64,000 nt of DNA from Lacinutrix sp. Bg11-31. Lineage in GTDB: Bacteria; Bacteroidota; Bacteroidia; Flavobacteriales; Flavobacteriaceae. The stretch covers positions 682,001-746,000 of the forward strand of contig NZ_CP025118.1 in NCBI RefSeq assembly GCF_002831665.1. Reading direction: 5' to 3'. A program made the position numbers and the translations under genes. Below, one piece after another: positions 34,801 through 43,898 of this stretch. Positions within the stretch are counted from its first letter, which is position 1, and each line of letters starts with the position of its first letter. The notes beneath the pieces are model-generated. The model did not search any database. It worked only from the letters and a program-made list of their open reading frames with translations, and was not told the DNA's origin.

Positions 34801-36015
34801 TTATGCCATTTCAGTTTGTAGAACACCAACTTCTAACATGCATGCTCTCATCATATCAAAAGTACGTTCTATATCTGCATCTAATCCAATAGAAAAACGA
34901 ATCAATCCATCGCTTAATCCCATTTCTTTTTGTTCATCTTCAGGGATTTCTGAAGAAGTAGAACTTCCAGGAGCGCTAAATAATGTTTTGTAGAACCCTA
35001 AACTTACTGCTAAATAACCTAAGTTTTTCTCTTGCATTAACTCCATTAAAGCATTTGCGTTTTCAAGAGAACCAGTATCTATAGTAAGCATACCACCAAA
35101 TCCGTATTTTTCGTTCATCATTGTTTTAAATAACTCATGAGAAGGATGCGATGCTAAACCTGGATATACTGTTTTTATACCTAAATCTTGAAATTTCTCG
35201 GCTAAAAAAGTAGCATTATAACTGTGTTGTTGCATTCTAATATGTAATGTCCTTAAGTTTTTAAGAACAGAAGCAGCACGTAAACTATCCATTGTAGAAC
35301 CTAAAAGCATACAAGCACCATCATTTACACTTTTTAAGCTGTCTATAAATTCTTGTGTTCCACAAACTACACCACCAACGGTATCACTAGATCCATTAAT
35401 GAATTTTGTTAAACTATGTATTACTATATCTGCACCTAAAACAGCAGGAGAAACCGATAAAGGAGAGAATGTATTATCTACAACTAACTTTAAATTATGC
35501 TTTTTAGCAAGTTTAGCTAAACCTTCTATATCTGCAACTTCTAGTAATGGGTTACTAACAGATTCGCAGTATAAAACCTTTGTGTTTGGAGTAATAGCAG
35601 CTTCAACAATATCTAATTTTGTAATGTCTACAAAAGATGTTGTAATATTTAGGCGAGGTGTAAAGTTTTTTAGAAAAGCATAAGTACCTCCATAAATAGT
35701 TCTACTAGAAACTACGTGATCTCCAGCATCACAAAGTTGTAAAATTACAGGTGTAATTGCACCCATTCCAGAAGCTGTAACATTAGCAGATTCTGTGCCT
35801 TCCATTGCTGCTAAAGCTTGGCTTAAATATAGGTTAGAAGGTGTTGTATGTCTTGAATATAAATAACAACCATCTGCATTACCTTCAAAAGTATCTTGCA
35901 TTGTTTTTGCAGATATAAAGGTGTAAGTAGAGGAGTCTGAAATTGAAGGATTTACGCCTCCAAACTCTCCAAAATATTGTAAGTCCTGAATATTATTTGC
36001 TGGTTTAAATTTCAT
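34801..36015 (-). CDS. Cys/Met metabolism PLP enzyme, probable methionine gamma-lyase
   Basis: This 404-residue fold-type I enzyme of the MetB/MetC/MGL group has the PLP lysine Lys204 in HSLTKFINGSSD. Asp180 lies in VVDNTFSPL and the aromatic loop at YSRHTTPSN (53-61). The N-terminus starts without the typical leader of cystathionine synthases, and pairing with a divergent Lrp/AsnC gene favours methionine gamma-lyase (methionine to methanethiol, ammonia and 2-oxobutanoate). Cystathionine gamma-lyase remains possible. The Lrp regulator probably controls it from the shared 178-bp gap. Confidence 0.8.
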   Translation of the reverse strand: MKFKPANNIQDLQYFGEFGGVNPSISDSSTYTFISAKTMQDTFEGNADGCYLYSRHTTPSNLYLSQALAAMEGTESANVTASGMGAITPVILQLCDAGDHVVSSRTIYGGTYAFLKNFTPRLNITTSFVDITKLDIVEAAITPNTKVLYCESVSNPLLEVADIEGLAKLAKKHNLKLVVDNTFSPLSVSPAVLGADIVIHSLTKFINGSSDTVGGVVCGTQEFIDSLKSVNDGACMLLGSTMDSLRAASVLKNLRTLHIRMQQHSYNATFLAEKFQDLGIKTVYPGLASHPSHELFKTMMNEKYGFGGMLTIDTGSLENANALMELMQEKNLGYLAVSLGFYKTLFSAPGSSTSSEIPEDEQKEMGLSDGLIRFSIGLDADIERTFDMMRACMLEVGVLQTEMA

Positions 36016-36101
36016 AGCTTTGTATATAAAAAATTAGTATATATGATTATTATCATGTAAAATTGATCTATTTTAGACTAATAATCAATAGATTTGTTTA
36101 A

Positions 36102-36122
36102 ATTCAGTTGTTAAAACTGAAT
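36102..36122. promoter_or_regulatory. Inverted repeat between the PLP enzyme and lrp genes
   Basis: ATTCAGTT-GTTAA-AACTGAAT at 36102-36122 has perfect 8-bp arms. A third AACTGAA half-site occurs at 36175, just before the lrp start. Multiple half-sites fit Lrp-type binding and autoregulation. This is inferred from position. Confidence 0.45.
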
Positions 36123-36193
36123 ATTTACATTATTATGGTTTATTTTTAATATTTTATTTAAAATTTGCCAGTACAACTGAAAATTTTTCGATT

Positions 36194-36652
36194 ATGACTT
36201 TTGATGCTATAGACACCAAACTAATTCAATTACTACAAGAAGATTGTAAACAGACTAATAAAGAACTTTCTAATAAATTAAACTTATCTATAACAGCAGT
36301 TTACGAGCGTATTAAAAAGCTTGAAAATAATGGTGTAATAGATAAATATGTAGCTTTAATTAAAAAAGAAGCCATAGAAAAATCGTTTGTTGCTTTTTGT
36401 CACATTAAGTTAGAAAAGCATTCTCAAGCTTATGTAATGAAGTTTGAAAAGGAGGTAACCGAATTAGACGAGGTTCTAGAATGTTTTCACATTAGTGGAG
36501 ATTACGATTACTTGTTAAAAGTTCTAGTAAAGGACATGGAGGCTTTTAGAGAGTTCATGGTAAATAAACTAACCAACATTAATCATATTGGAAGCACACA
36601 TAGTATGTTCATGATTAACGAAGTAAAGCATACTACTGCTATTTCAGTTTAA
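36194..36652 (+). CDS. Lrp/AsnC family transcriptional regulator
   Basis: This 152-residue regulator has an N-terminal winged HTH (DTKLIQLLQEDCKQTNKELS, then NLSITAVYERIKKLENNGVI). A C-terminal RAM ligand-binding domain has HISGDYDYLLKVLVKDM. It is divergent from the PLP enzyme gene and probably controls it in response to an amino acid such as methionine. It is followed 13 bp later by a CPBP-type membrane protein, so the two could share a transcript. Confidence 0.92.
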   Translation: MTFDAIDTKLIQLLQEDCKQTNKELSNKLNLSITAVYERIKKLENNGVIDKYVALIKKEAIEKSFVAFCHIKLEKHSQAYVMKFEKEVTELDEVLECFHISGDYDYLLKVLVKDMEAFREFMVNKLTNINHIGSTHSMFMINEVKHTTAISV

Positions 36653-36665
36653 ATTTTTAATAATT

Positions 36666-37295
36666 ATGTTTCAGTCAATAAGATATAAGCTTATAGAATT
36701 CTTTTTAATATTTATTGTAACTCCTATAAGTTTTACAATAGATTTTCCGTTTTGGATAAAGGGAATTATAGCTTTAACAGGCTTTGTTTACATAATATAT
36801 GTATTATTAAAAATTCAGAAAAATAAATTCAGAATTGCAAAGAATATTAATTGGTCGCGGTTTTTTCGTGATACTTTAATAAAATTAGTTGGTATCGCTT
36901 TTATTACAATAGCCTTAGTCTACTTTTTAGACAAAGCAAGTCTGTTTAAAGTGTTAATAAATAAGCCTTTAATGTGGTTGGTTTTACTATTTGTGTATTC
37001 AGCTTTTTCGGTTTATCCGCAAGAATTAATATTTAGAACCTTTTACTTTCAACGTTACGAGAATTTATTTCAGAATAAAAAACTATTCATTTTTATAAAT
37101 GCTGTTGTGTTTTCTTTAGCACATTTGTTTTTTAGAAATACCTTAGTAATCGCCTTAACCTTTTTTGGTGGATTACTTTTTGCTTTCACTTATAAGAAGA
37201 CAAAATCAACACTCTTAGTATCTATAGAACATGCCATTTATGGTTGTTGGTTATTTACTGTTGGCATGGGAGAAATGCTTGGTTTTCCAAGTTAA
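36666..37295 (+). CDS. CPBP-family intramembrane protein with altered first motif
   Basis: This 209-residue protein has about six membrane helices. The CPBP (CAAX protease and bacteriocin-processing) motifs occur as QELIFR (119-124), FSLAHLFF and SIEHAIYGCW. The canonical first motif is EExxxR; here the first Glu is Gln119, while Glu120 remains. It may be an active intramembrane protease or a degenerate relative. It lies 13 bp after the Lrp gene. Confidence 0.8.
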   Translation: MFQSIRYKLIEFFLIFIVTPISFTIDFPFWIKGIIALTGFVYIIYVLLKIQKNKFRIAKNINWSRFFRDTLIKLVGIAFITIALVYFLDKASLFKVLINKPLMWLVLLFVYSAFSVYPQELIFRTFYFQRYENLFQNKKLFIFINAVVFSLAHLFFRNTLVIALTFFGGLLFAFTYKKTKSTLLVSIEHAIYGCWLFTVGMGEMLGFPS

Positions 37296-37317
37296 AAAAA
37301 TAATTGATAGTCGTTGG

Positions 37318-37345
37318 TTTGTCACAAATCAAAATTGTACTTTTG
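37318..37345 (+). promoter_or_regulatory. Promoter of lpdA-fabV
   Basis: TTTG at 37318-37321 and TACTTTTG at 37338-37345 match the Bacteroidota -33 (TTTG) and -7 (TAnnTTTG) elements with a 16-bp spacer. They lie 59 bp before the lpdA start at 37404. Confidence 0.55.
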
Positions 37346-37403
37346 TTATAATATTAAATTTGTCATTTTCGCAAAAGCGGAAAACTATACAAAAACATTT
37401 TTT

Positions 37404-38804
37404 ATGAGTAAATATGATGTAGCCATAATTGGTTCTGGACCTGGAGGATATGTAGCAGCAATACGTTGCGCACAACTAGGTATGAAAACAGCAATAATTG
37501 AAAAATATTCAACCTTAGGAGGCACCTGCTTAAACGTTGGTTGTATTCCTAGTAAAGCATTGTTAAGTTCTTCTCACCATTACGAGGAAGCTACAAAACA
37601 TTTCGAAGATCACGGTATTGAAATACCTGGAGAGATAAAAGTAAACCTAGAAAAAATGATTGGTCGTAAGCAAGCAGTTGTAGACCAAACAACAGGAGGT
37701 ATTGACTTTTTAATGAAGAAAAACAAAATCGACGTTTTTACAGGTGTTGGTAGTTTTAAAGACGCTACACACATAACAATTACAGGAGAAGAGACTACAG
37801 AGATTGAAGCTACACATAGTATTATCGCTACAGGATCTAAACCATCTAGCTTACCATTTATTACTTTAGATAAAGAACGTGTAATAACATCTACCGAAGC
37901 TTTAAAACTTAAAGAAATCCCTAAGCATTTAATTATAATTGGTGGAGGTGTTATTGGTTTAGAATTAGGTCAAGTGTACCGTCGTTTAGGAGCAGAAGTT
38001 ACTGTTATTGAATATATGGATCGCATTCTTCCAACAATGGATGCAGGCTTATCTAAAGAACTTAATAAGGTCTTTAAAAAAGCAAAATGTAAAATGATGC
38101 TGTCTCACAAAGTACAATCTGTAGAGCGTAATGGAGACGAAGTTATCGTTAAAGCAGAAAATAAAAAAGGTGAAGTAGTAGCGTTTAAGGGAGACTATTG
38201 TTTAGTTTCTGTAGGGCGTAATCCATATACAGATGGTTTAAACCTTGAAGCTGCTGGTGTTAAGTTAACAGATCGCGGACAAGTAGAAACAAACGAACAT
38301 TTACAAACAAATGTTTCTAATATTTATGCCATTGGTGATGTTGTTAAAGGAGCTATGTTAGCACACAAAGCTGAAGAAGAAGGTGTTTTTGTCGCCGAAA
38401 CTTTAGCAGGACAAAAACCGCATATCGATTATAACTTAATTCCAGGTGTTGTTTATACTTGGCCAGAAGTTGCTGCAGTTGGTAAAACTGAAGAAGAATT
38501 AAAAGCAGAAGGTGTTGCTTATAAAGCAGGACAGTTTCCTTTTAGAGCTTTAGGTAGAGCAAGAGCAAGTGGAGATATCGACGGATTTGTAAAAATATTA
38601 GCCGATGAGAAAACAGACGAAGTTCTAGGTGTACACATGATTGGTGCACGTTGTGCAGACTTAATAGCAGAAGCAGTAGTTGCTATGGAATTTAGAGCAA
38701 GTGCAGAAGATATTTCGCGTATGTCTCATGCACATCCAACATTTGCAGAAGCAGTAAAAGAAGCAGCTTTAGCAGCAACAGAAGATCGCGCTTTACACGT
38801 ATAA
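37404..38804 (+). CDS. lpdA: Dihydrolipoyl dehydrogenase
   Basis: From ATG 37404 the protein has 466 residues; an in-frame extension back to 37314 crosses the promoter and is rejected. The FAD-binding GSGPGGYVAAI (10-20) is followed by the redox disulfide in GGTCLNVGCIPSK (Cys42 and Cys47). IIIGGGVIGLELGQVYRRLG is the NAD site and HAHPTFAEAV the C-terminal His/Glu pair. It is the E3 subunit of 2-oxoacid dehydrogenases and the glycine-cleavage system. Only 3 bp separates it from fabV. Confidence 0.96.
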   Translation: MSKYDVAIIGSGPGGYVAAIRCAQLGMKTAIIEKYSTLGGTCLNVGCIPSKALLSSSHHYEEATKHFEDHGIEIPGEIKVNLEKMIGRKQAVVDQTTGGIDFLMKKNKIDVFTGVGSFKDATHITITGEETTEIEATHSIIATGSKPSSLPFITLDKERVITSTEALKLKEIPKHLIIIGGGVIGLELGQVYRRLGAEVTVIEYMDRILPTMDAGLSKELNKVFKKAKCKMMLSHKVQSVERNGDEVIVKAENKKGEVVAFKGDYCLVSVGRNPYTDGLNLEAAGVKLTDRGQVETNEHLQTNVSNIYAIGDVVKGAMLAHKAEEEGVFVAETLAGQKPHIDYNLIPGVVYTWPEVAAVGKTEEELKAEGVAYKAGQFPFRALGRARASGDIDGFVKILADEKTDEVLGVHMIGARCADLIAEAVVAMEFRASAEDISRMSHAHPTFAEAVKEAALAATEDRALHV

Positions 38805-38807
38805 AAT

Positions 38808-39998
38808 ATGATAATAGAACCAAAAACAAGAGGATTTATATGTTTAACATCACACCCAAAAGGTTGTGAGCAAAACGTAATAAACCAAATAGAATATATA
38901 AAGGAAAGACCAGTTACAGAAGGTCCTAAAAAAGTATTAGTCATTGGTGCATCTACAGGATTTGGATTGGCATCACGTATTACAAGTGCTTATGGATCTA
39001 ACGCTGCAACCATTGGTGCTTTTTTCGAGAAGCCACCAACAGCAGGTCGTCCAGCATCACCAGGCTGGTACAATAGTGCTGCTTTCGAGGCTCAAGCCAA
39101 TAAAGATGGATTATATGCTAAAAGTATAAATGGAGATGCATTTTCTAATGCTATAAAAACTGAAACTATTGACCTAATCAAAAAGGATTTAGGAGAAATA
39201 GATTTATTGGTTTATAGTTTAGCTTCACCAGTACGTACGCATCCAGATTCTGGAGTGCGTTTTAAATCGGTTTTAAAACCAATTGGTACTACATTCACAG
39301 ATAACACCGTAGATTTTCATACAGGTGAAGTTAAAGAGGTAACAATAGGACCATGTACAGAAGAGGAGATTGATAATACTGTTGCTGTAATGGGAGGTGA
39401 AGATTGGCAAATGTGGATAGACCAACTTAAAGCAGCAGGTGTTTTATCTAAAGATTTTAAAACAGTTGCTTACTCATATATTGGTCCATCATTAACTGAA
39501 GCAGTTTACAGAAAAGGAACAATTGGTCGTGCAAAAGACGATTTAGAGGCGACTGCATTTAAGATTACAGATGCTTTAAAAGACATCAACGGTCAAGCTT
39601 ATGTGTCTGTCAATAAAGCATTAGTAACACAGGCTAGTTCTGCTATTCCAGTGATACCATTATATATATCATTATTATATAAAGTAATGAAAGCAGAAGG
39701 TATTCACGAAGGTTGTATTGAGCAAATAGAACGTTTGTTTAACGCACGTTTATATTCTGAAAACACACCTTTAGACGACGCAGGAAGAATTAGAATTGAC
39801 GATTGGGAAATGCGTGATGATATTCAAGCAAAAGTTTTAGAGCTTTGGAAACAAGCTACAACCGAAACTTTACCAGAAATAGGAGATTTAAAAGGTTATG
39901 AAACAGATTTCTTTAATCTTTTTGGTTTTAAAGTAGAAGGTATTGATTACGATAAAGATGTTGACGAAATGGTTAATGTACCAAGTATAACAGCATAG
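38808..39998 (+). CDS. fabV: Trans-2-enoyl-CoA/ACP reductase FabV
   Basis: The product is a 396-residue monomeric NADH-dependent reductase of the FabV/TER family. Motifs include IEPKTRGFICLTSHPKGCE at the N-terminus, the Rossmann VIGASTGFGLASRI, and YSYIGPSLTEAVYRKGTIG with the catalytic Tyr. It reduces enoyl chains in fatty-acid synthesis and is known in some bacteria for triclosan resistance. It sits 3 bp after lpdA and is followed by a perfect terminator, so lpdA-fabV form an operon. Confidence 0.95.
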   Translation: MIIEPKTRGFICLTSHPKGCEQNVINQIEYIKERPVTEGPKKVLVIGASTGFGLASRITSAYGSNAATIGAFFEKPPTAGRPASPGWYNSAAFEAQANKDGLYAKSINGDAFSNAIKTETIDLIKKDLGEIDLLVYSLASPVRTHPDSGVRFKSVLKPIGTTFTDNTVDFHTGEVKEVTIGPCTEEEIDNTVAVMGGEDWQMWIDQLKAAGVLSKDFKTVAYSYIGPSLTEAVYRKGTIGRAKDDLEATAFKITDALKDINGQAYVSVNKALVTQASSAIPVIPLYISLLYKVMKAEGIHEGCIEQIERLFNARLYSENTPLDDAGRIRIDDWEMRDDIQAKVLELWKQATTETLPEIGDLKGYETDFFNLFGFKVEGIDYDKDVDEMVNVPSITA

Positions 39999-40020
39999 CT
40001 TTACAACACATACAGTATTA

Positions 40021-40052
40021 AAAGCGAACTTATATAAGTTCGCTTTTTTTTT
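40021..40052 (+). terminator. Intrinsic terminator of lpdA-fabV
   Basis: A perfect palindrome AAAGCGAACTTA-TA-TAAGTTCGCTTT (40021-40046) continues into a T run. It lies 23 bp after the fabV stop. Confidence 0.92.
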
Positions 40053-40228
40053 GTTTTAAAAAGTAATTTTCATTTTAATATAACAAGAATAATTGTGTGT
40101 TGTTTTATATTTTCAACTTAATTGATTTAATAGTGATATGTTAAAACAAAGTGCGTTTTGTCGATTATAATAGGTTTTAATCGGGTTTTTAAATATATTT
40201 ATAATCCCAAATCTAATATACTAGCATT

Positions 40229-40810
40229 ATGAAAACTTCCTACCTAGCACTTGTTTTTTGCTTTTTTTTATCTTTTAGCAATTCGCAAAATAAAAACGTT
40301 GCACTTGTCGAAGATTATGTAAAAAGCTTTAATAATAAAGATTCTATTGCAACTCTAAACCTTATACATAAAAATTTTGGTGAATATTGGAATACATTAA
40401 TAGTAACCAAGAGTAAACGTGAGTATTCTAATTATTATGCTTGGAGTAATATTATGCAAGATTACGAGGAAGTAGAAGTGGTTAGCGCTACAGGTAAAAA
40501 AGTAGTTGTTAACTCTACTTATTATTCAGATTTAGATAAGCTATTAGGCAAAATGCCTTATAAATGTAAAAAAACATTTATAGTCTCTAATGGGAAAATT
40601 CTAAAAATAATAAGCGCAAAAAACAAAGGTTACGACCTTTATCAAAACAAAAGAAAAAGCGCATATATTAAATTTAAAAATTGGTTATCTAAAACTCATA
40701 AATTAAAACGTCGTGATTTTGAAATGAACCACAAAGATGCTTTAAAAATGAAAAGAATTGTTATGGAGTATCTTTTAGAAACAGAAGAAGTAGTTGTTGA
40801 AAGAGATTAG
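40229..40810 (+). CDS. Exported protein, unidentified
   Basis: The 193-residue product has a signal peptide (hydrophobic TSYLALVFCFFLSFS, cleavage near SNSQN). The remainder is mixed alpha/beta and rich in Lys and Tyr, with no motif I recognise. The early part (VEDYVKSFNNKDSIATLNLI) might be an NTF2-like or SnoaL-like helix, which would suit the neighbouring NTF2-like lipoprotein, but this is weak. It has its own terminator downstream. Confidence 0.65.
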   Translation: MKTSYLALVFCFFLSFSNSQNKNVALVEDYVKSFNNKDSIATLNLIHKNFGEYWNTLIVTKSKREYSNYYAWSNIMQDYEEVEVVSATGKKVVVNSTYYSDLDKLLGKMPYKCKKTFIVSNGKILKIISAKNKGYDLYQNKRKSAYIKFKNWLSKTHKLKRRDFEMNHKDALKMKRIVMEYLLETEEVVVERD

Positions 40811-40827
40811 TATTAATAGCGGTATAA

Positions 40828-40863
40828 AAAAAAAGGTGAATCGATTAGATTCACCTTTTTTTT
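40828..40863 (+). terminator. Intrinsic terminator
   Basis: GGTGAATC (40836-40843) pairs with GATTCACC (40849-40856) around GATTA. A and T runs flank it. It separates the two small exported protein genes. Confidence 0.88.
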
Positions 40864-40936
40864 TGCTTTACACTGTAACAACTATAAACTTATTGTGTCT
40901 ATATAGTTAATCAATCAATAACCAAACAAATCAAAA

Positions 40937-41428
40937 ATGAAAACTACAATCACTAAAATCTGTACTTACTTAATAATTGTAACTGTTGCTTTTTCTTGTA
41001 AAAGGGAAGAAGAAGACAAGTCAGTTTCTATAAATGAATATGTACTTGAAGACCAGGAATTATACAATACAATAAAAGCTTTAGATACTAAGTATTTTAA
41101 TGCTTATAATACCTGTGATATAGAAACACAAAGTGAAATGGTTCCTGATAATTTTGAGTTTTATCATGATAAAGGAGGTTTAATGACCTCTAAAGATGAT
41201 TTTTTAGAAGCATTAAAAAATAATATTTGCGGAAAAGTAAAACGAACTTTAGTTGAAGGGAGTGTAGAAGTTTACCCAATAAATAATTATGGAGCAGTTC
41301 AAATTGGGTATCATACCTTTTTTAATAATCAAGAACCTGATGCAGTCTCTAAACCAAGTAAATTTATAGTTATTTGGAAAAAAGAAAATAACTCTTGGAA
41401 AATGTCTAGAGTAGTTAGTTTGCATTAG
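40937..41428 (+). CDS. NTF2-like lipoprotein
   Basis: The 163-residue protein has a lipoprotein signal peptide ending VAFSC (Cys21). A domain of the nuclear-transport-factor-2/DUF4440 class follows: ALDTKYFNAYNTCDIETQ, then MVPDNFEFYHDKGGL, and a C-terminal sheet ending WKKENNSWKMSRVVSLH. NTF2-like domains may be enzymes or protein-binding modules. It is probably anchored in the outer or inner membrane. No partner is obvious. Confidence 0.8.
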   Translation: MKTTITKICTYLIIVTVAFSCKREEEDKSVSINEYVLEDQELYNTIKALDTKYFNAYNTCDIETQSEMVPDNFEFYHDKGGLMTSKDDFLEALKNNICGKVKRTLVEGSVEVYPINNYGAVQIGYHTFFNNQEPDAVSKPSKFIVIWKKENNSWKMSRVVSLH

Positions 41429-41491
41429 TAACGATCTAATAGTTTTAAAATTTATTTTTTTATCATTACTGCGAAAGACTGTGAAGACAAA

Positions 41492-42202
41492 TCAATACTT
41501 TTCTAAAGCTTTTAAAACCTCCTTTTTATAACTCCTACTAATTGGTAACGCTTTTTTATCAATTGTAATATGCTCGTTTGTAAAAGACCCAATATGTTTT
41601 ATAGAAATAATATAAGAACGATGAATACGCATAAATTGCTGCTTTGGTAATTTGGCTTGAATAGCACTAATAGTCTCACGAGTAACTATAGTTTCATTTG
41701 TTAAATGAATTTTTATATAATCGCTATAGCTTTCAATGTAAACAATAGCATAAAAATCAATTTTAAGCATGCGTCTATCTGAGCGTACAAACATAAAATC
41801 GTTTGCTTCTTCAGTTTTACTTGTTTCTATTTCTTTTGTGTTGTAAACATCAAAATAAGTGTTTACGGCTTTTAATAAACGCTCAAAAGCTATTGGTTTT
41901 AATAAATAATCTACAGCTTGTAATTCGAAACCTTCCACAGCATAATCTCTATACGCAGTGGTAAATATTACTTTAATGTCTTTGTTTATGGACTTTGCAA
42001 AAGCTATCCCTGAAATTTCTGGCATATTAATATCTAAAAAAACCAAGTCAATTTTACTAGCATTAATACAATTAAAAGCATCAACTGCATTGCTGCAACT
42101 TTTTACAATTTTAATATTATCTATTTTAGATAAATGTGTTGCAATTATTTCTCTTGCAATAGCTTCGTCATCAACAATAAGACAAGAGATTTGTTTATGC
42201 AT
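41492..42202 (-). CDS. LytTR response regulator
   Basis: The 236-residue regulator has an N-terminal receiver domain (DD at 11-12, phospho-acceptor Asp57 in LVFLDINMP, Lys in LLKPIAF). A C-terminal LytTR DNA-binding domain reads FVRSDRRMLKIDF, YIESYSDYIKIH and FMRIHRSYIISIKHI. It overlaps its sensor kinase by 8 bp, forming a LytS/LytR-type pair. Such pairs often control exopolysaccharide, cell-wall or quorum-type responses. The regulon is unknown. Confidence 0.92.
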   Translation of the reverse strand: MHKQISCLIVDDEAIAREIIATHLSKIDNIKIVKSCSNAVDAFNCINASKIDLVFLDINMPEISGIAFAKSINKDIKVIFTTAYRDYAVEGFELQAVDYLLKPIAFERLLKAVNTYFDVYNTKEIETSKTEEANDFMFVRSDRRMLKIDFYAIVYIESYSDYIKIHLTNETIVTRETISAIQAKLPKQQFMRIHRSYIISIKHIGSFTNEHITIDKKALPISRSYKKEVLKALEKY

Positions 42203-43262
42203 TTTTTAAGGTTTTTGTGTTAAGTTTTAATACAACTTCAAAAGTAGTTTCATTATCATTAATATCAAGCGTGTATTTGTCTTTGTAAAGTAATTCTAAT
42301 CGTTTTTTTATGTTTTCTAAACCAATACCATTTTCACTATTAGTTTGCTTTTGTGACGTGTTTTTTATGTAAAATCTTAAGTTTTCAGCTTCACAAGAAA
42401 TAGTAATATCTACTTTTAATGCGCCATTTTGTATAAAGCCATGTTTAAAACTATTCTCTACAAAAGGCATTAATAACATTGGAGATATGTTGGTGGTTTC
42501 TTTAATGTTTTTAGAAATAAAAGAAACAGCTAATGTGTCATTAAAACGTAATTGTTCTAGTGCGATATAGTCTTTTATATGGTTTATTTCTTCGGTTAAA
42601 CTTACAAATGGTTTATCTGTTTGGTAGAGTAGGTAGTCTAATAGGTTAGACAGTTTTAGTATCATTTCTGGTGTTTCATCTGCTTTTTTTAAAGCGAAAC
42701 CATACATTGTATTTAATGTGTTAAACAAGAAATGCGGATGAATTTGCATTTTTAAGTAATTCAATTCTTGTTCTTTTAATTTTAGCTGTGTTTCTAGTAT
42801 CTTAGTTTCTAAAACATTTGCTTTCTCACTGTTTTTTAAATTCAATTTTAATAATTTAAAAGCGCTAACAATAATAACCACAAGATAAACACCTGTCATT
42901 ACAAAGAGCAAGTTTTTGCTTATTGGGCTCATTTTGTTGTATTCGAAATTTGACAAGAAAATCAAGCTAAAAAAGATAGAAACAAAAATTAAATAACCAG
43001 ATATTATTAAAGTATACAAACTATACAAGCCAAAACGGAAATACTGTTTTGTAATTAAATACTCTGGTATTAATTTATAAATTGAAACATAAGTTGTTGT
43101 TATTGTAATTGGCATTAAGAACAAAGAAAAATATAGTGTTTGATTAAAATCTGTACTACCAACACCAAAAAAATAAGTGTAAAAAAAGAGCACACCAAGC
43201 CAGAATAGAACATGTAGTAGTACTTGTCCTAGTTTTTTTAAGATGAATTCCTTTTTTAGCAT
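42195..43262 (-). CDS. LytS-type sensor histidine kinase
   Basis: The 355-residue protein has four N-terminal membrane helices (about 14-34, 42-60, 78-103 and 119-137) and a short coiled coil. The His_kinase domain has MQIHPHFLFNTLN (phospho-His175) and the HATPase part with LLMPFVENSFKHG and NGIGLENIKKRLELLY. It has no periplasmic sensor domain, so signal input is through the membrane helices. It partners the LytTR regulator downstream. It is divergent from the ExbB-like gene. Confidence 0.92.
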   Translation of the reverse strand: MLKKEFILKKLGQVLLHVLFWLGVLFFYTYFFGVGSTDFNQTLYFSLFLMPITITTTYVSIYKLIPEYLITKQYFRFGLYSLYTLIISGYLIFVSIFFSLIFLSNFEYNKMSPISKNLLFVMTGVYLVVIIVSAFKLLKLNLKNSEKANVLETKILETQLKLKEQELNYLKMQIHPHFLFNTLNTMYGFALKKADETPEMILKLSNLLDYLLYQTDKPFVSLTEEINHIKDYIALEQLRFNDTLAVSFISKNIKETTNISPMLLMPFVENSFKHGFIQNGALKVDITISCEAENLRFYIKNTSQKQTNSENGIGLENIKKRLELLYKDKYTLDINDNETTFEVVLKLNTKTLKNA

Positions 43263-43453
43263 TATTTGTAAATTGTATTACAATAATAGTATATTTTTAT
43301 TCGAGATTTACAATTTGTAGACGAATGACGGATTTAGCAATTGTTTTAGCATTTTGTAGAATCGGTTACTAATTTGGTAGTCTATCGCTTTTAATTTTTT
43401 AAAGCTGAAATCTAAAGTAATTTTGAAATATATTAATCAAAACACTAACAATT

Positions 43454-43840
43454 ATGAATGTAGTATCCTCAAAGTTTCTAGTAATTAATCCTTTTGTGGA
43501 AGGTGGACCAGTATTTATGTCTCTTATTTTAATTTGCTTATTACTTTCCATTTTCTTTATTATTAAAGGCTTTTTAAGCCTTAAAGCTAATGAAGCAGTT
43601 TCTATTAAAATGATAAAACTGACTGTAGATTCTAGTCTTTTAGGCTTAGTTTTAGGCTTTTTAGGTTCTGTTATTGGTTTAATTACAGCTTTCGATTCTA
43701 TTCAATCTATGGGCAATGTAGATCCTAATATATTTGCAGGTGGACTTAAAGTATCTTTATTAACGGCTACTTTTGGGTTGTTTTCTTTTGTTGTTGCTAG
43801 AGTTGGAATACTAGTGTTAAGAAGCGCTATTAAAAAATAA
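43454..43840 (+). CDS. MotA/TolQ/ExbB-like membrane protein
   Basis: This short 128-residue protein has three hydrophobic helices. FMSLILICLLLSIFFIIKG, then DSSLLGLVLGFLGSVIGLIT and GLKVSLLTATFGLFSFVVAR carry the ExbB/TolQ/MotA signature of the proton-channel family. Typical members are about 220-250 residues, so this is a minimal version, lacking a long cytoplasmic domain. No ExbD or TonB gene lies next to it. The partner is unknown. Confidence 0.75.
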   Translation: MNVVSSKFLVINPFVEGGPVFMSLILICLLLSIFFIIKGFLSLKANEAVSIKMIKLTVDSSLLGLVLGFLGSVIGLITAFDSIQSMGNVDPNIFAGGLKVSLLTATFGLFSFVVARVGILVLRSAIKK

Positions 43841-43858
43841 GAGTTTGAAATTTATAAG

Positions 43859-43897
43859 AAAAAAGAGTAATCTAAAATATTTGGTTACTCTTTTTTT
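43859..43897 (+). terminator. Intrinsic terminator
   Basis: AAAAAAGAGTAA and TTACTCTTTTTT arms. It lies between two convergent genes (ExbB-like and GYF_2-like) and can serve both. Confidence 0.85.
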
Positions 43898-43898
43898 A

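Noticed and set aside
37314..37403. N-terminal extension of lpdA
   Set aside because: It would overlap the TTTG/TACTTTTG promoter; the flavin-binding motif starts normally from the ATG at 37404.
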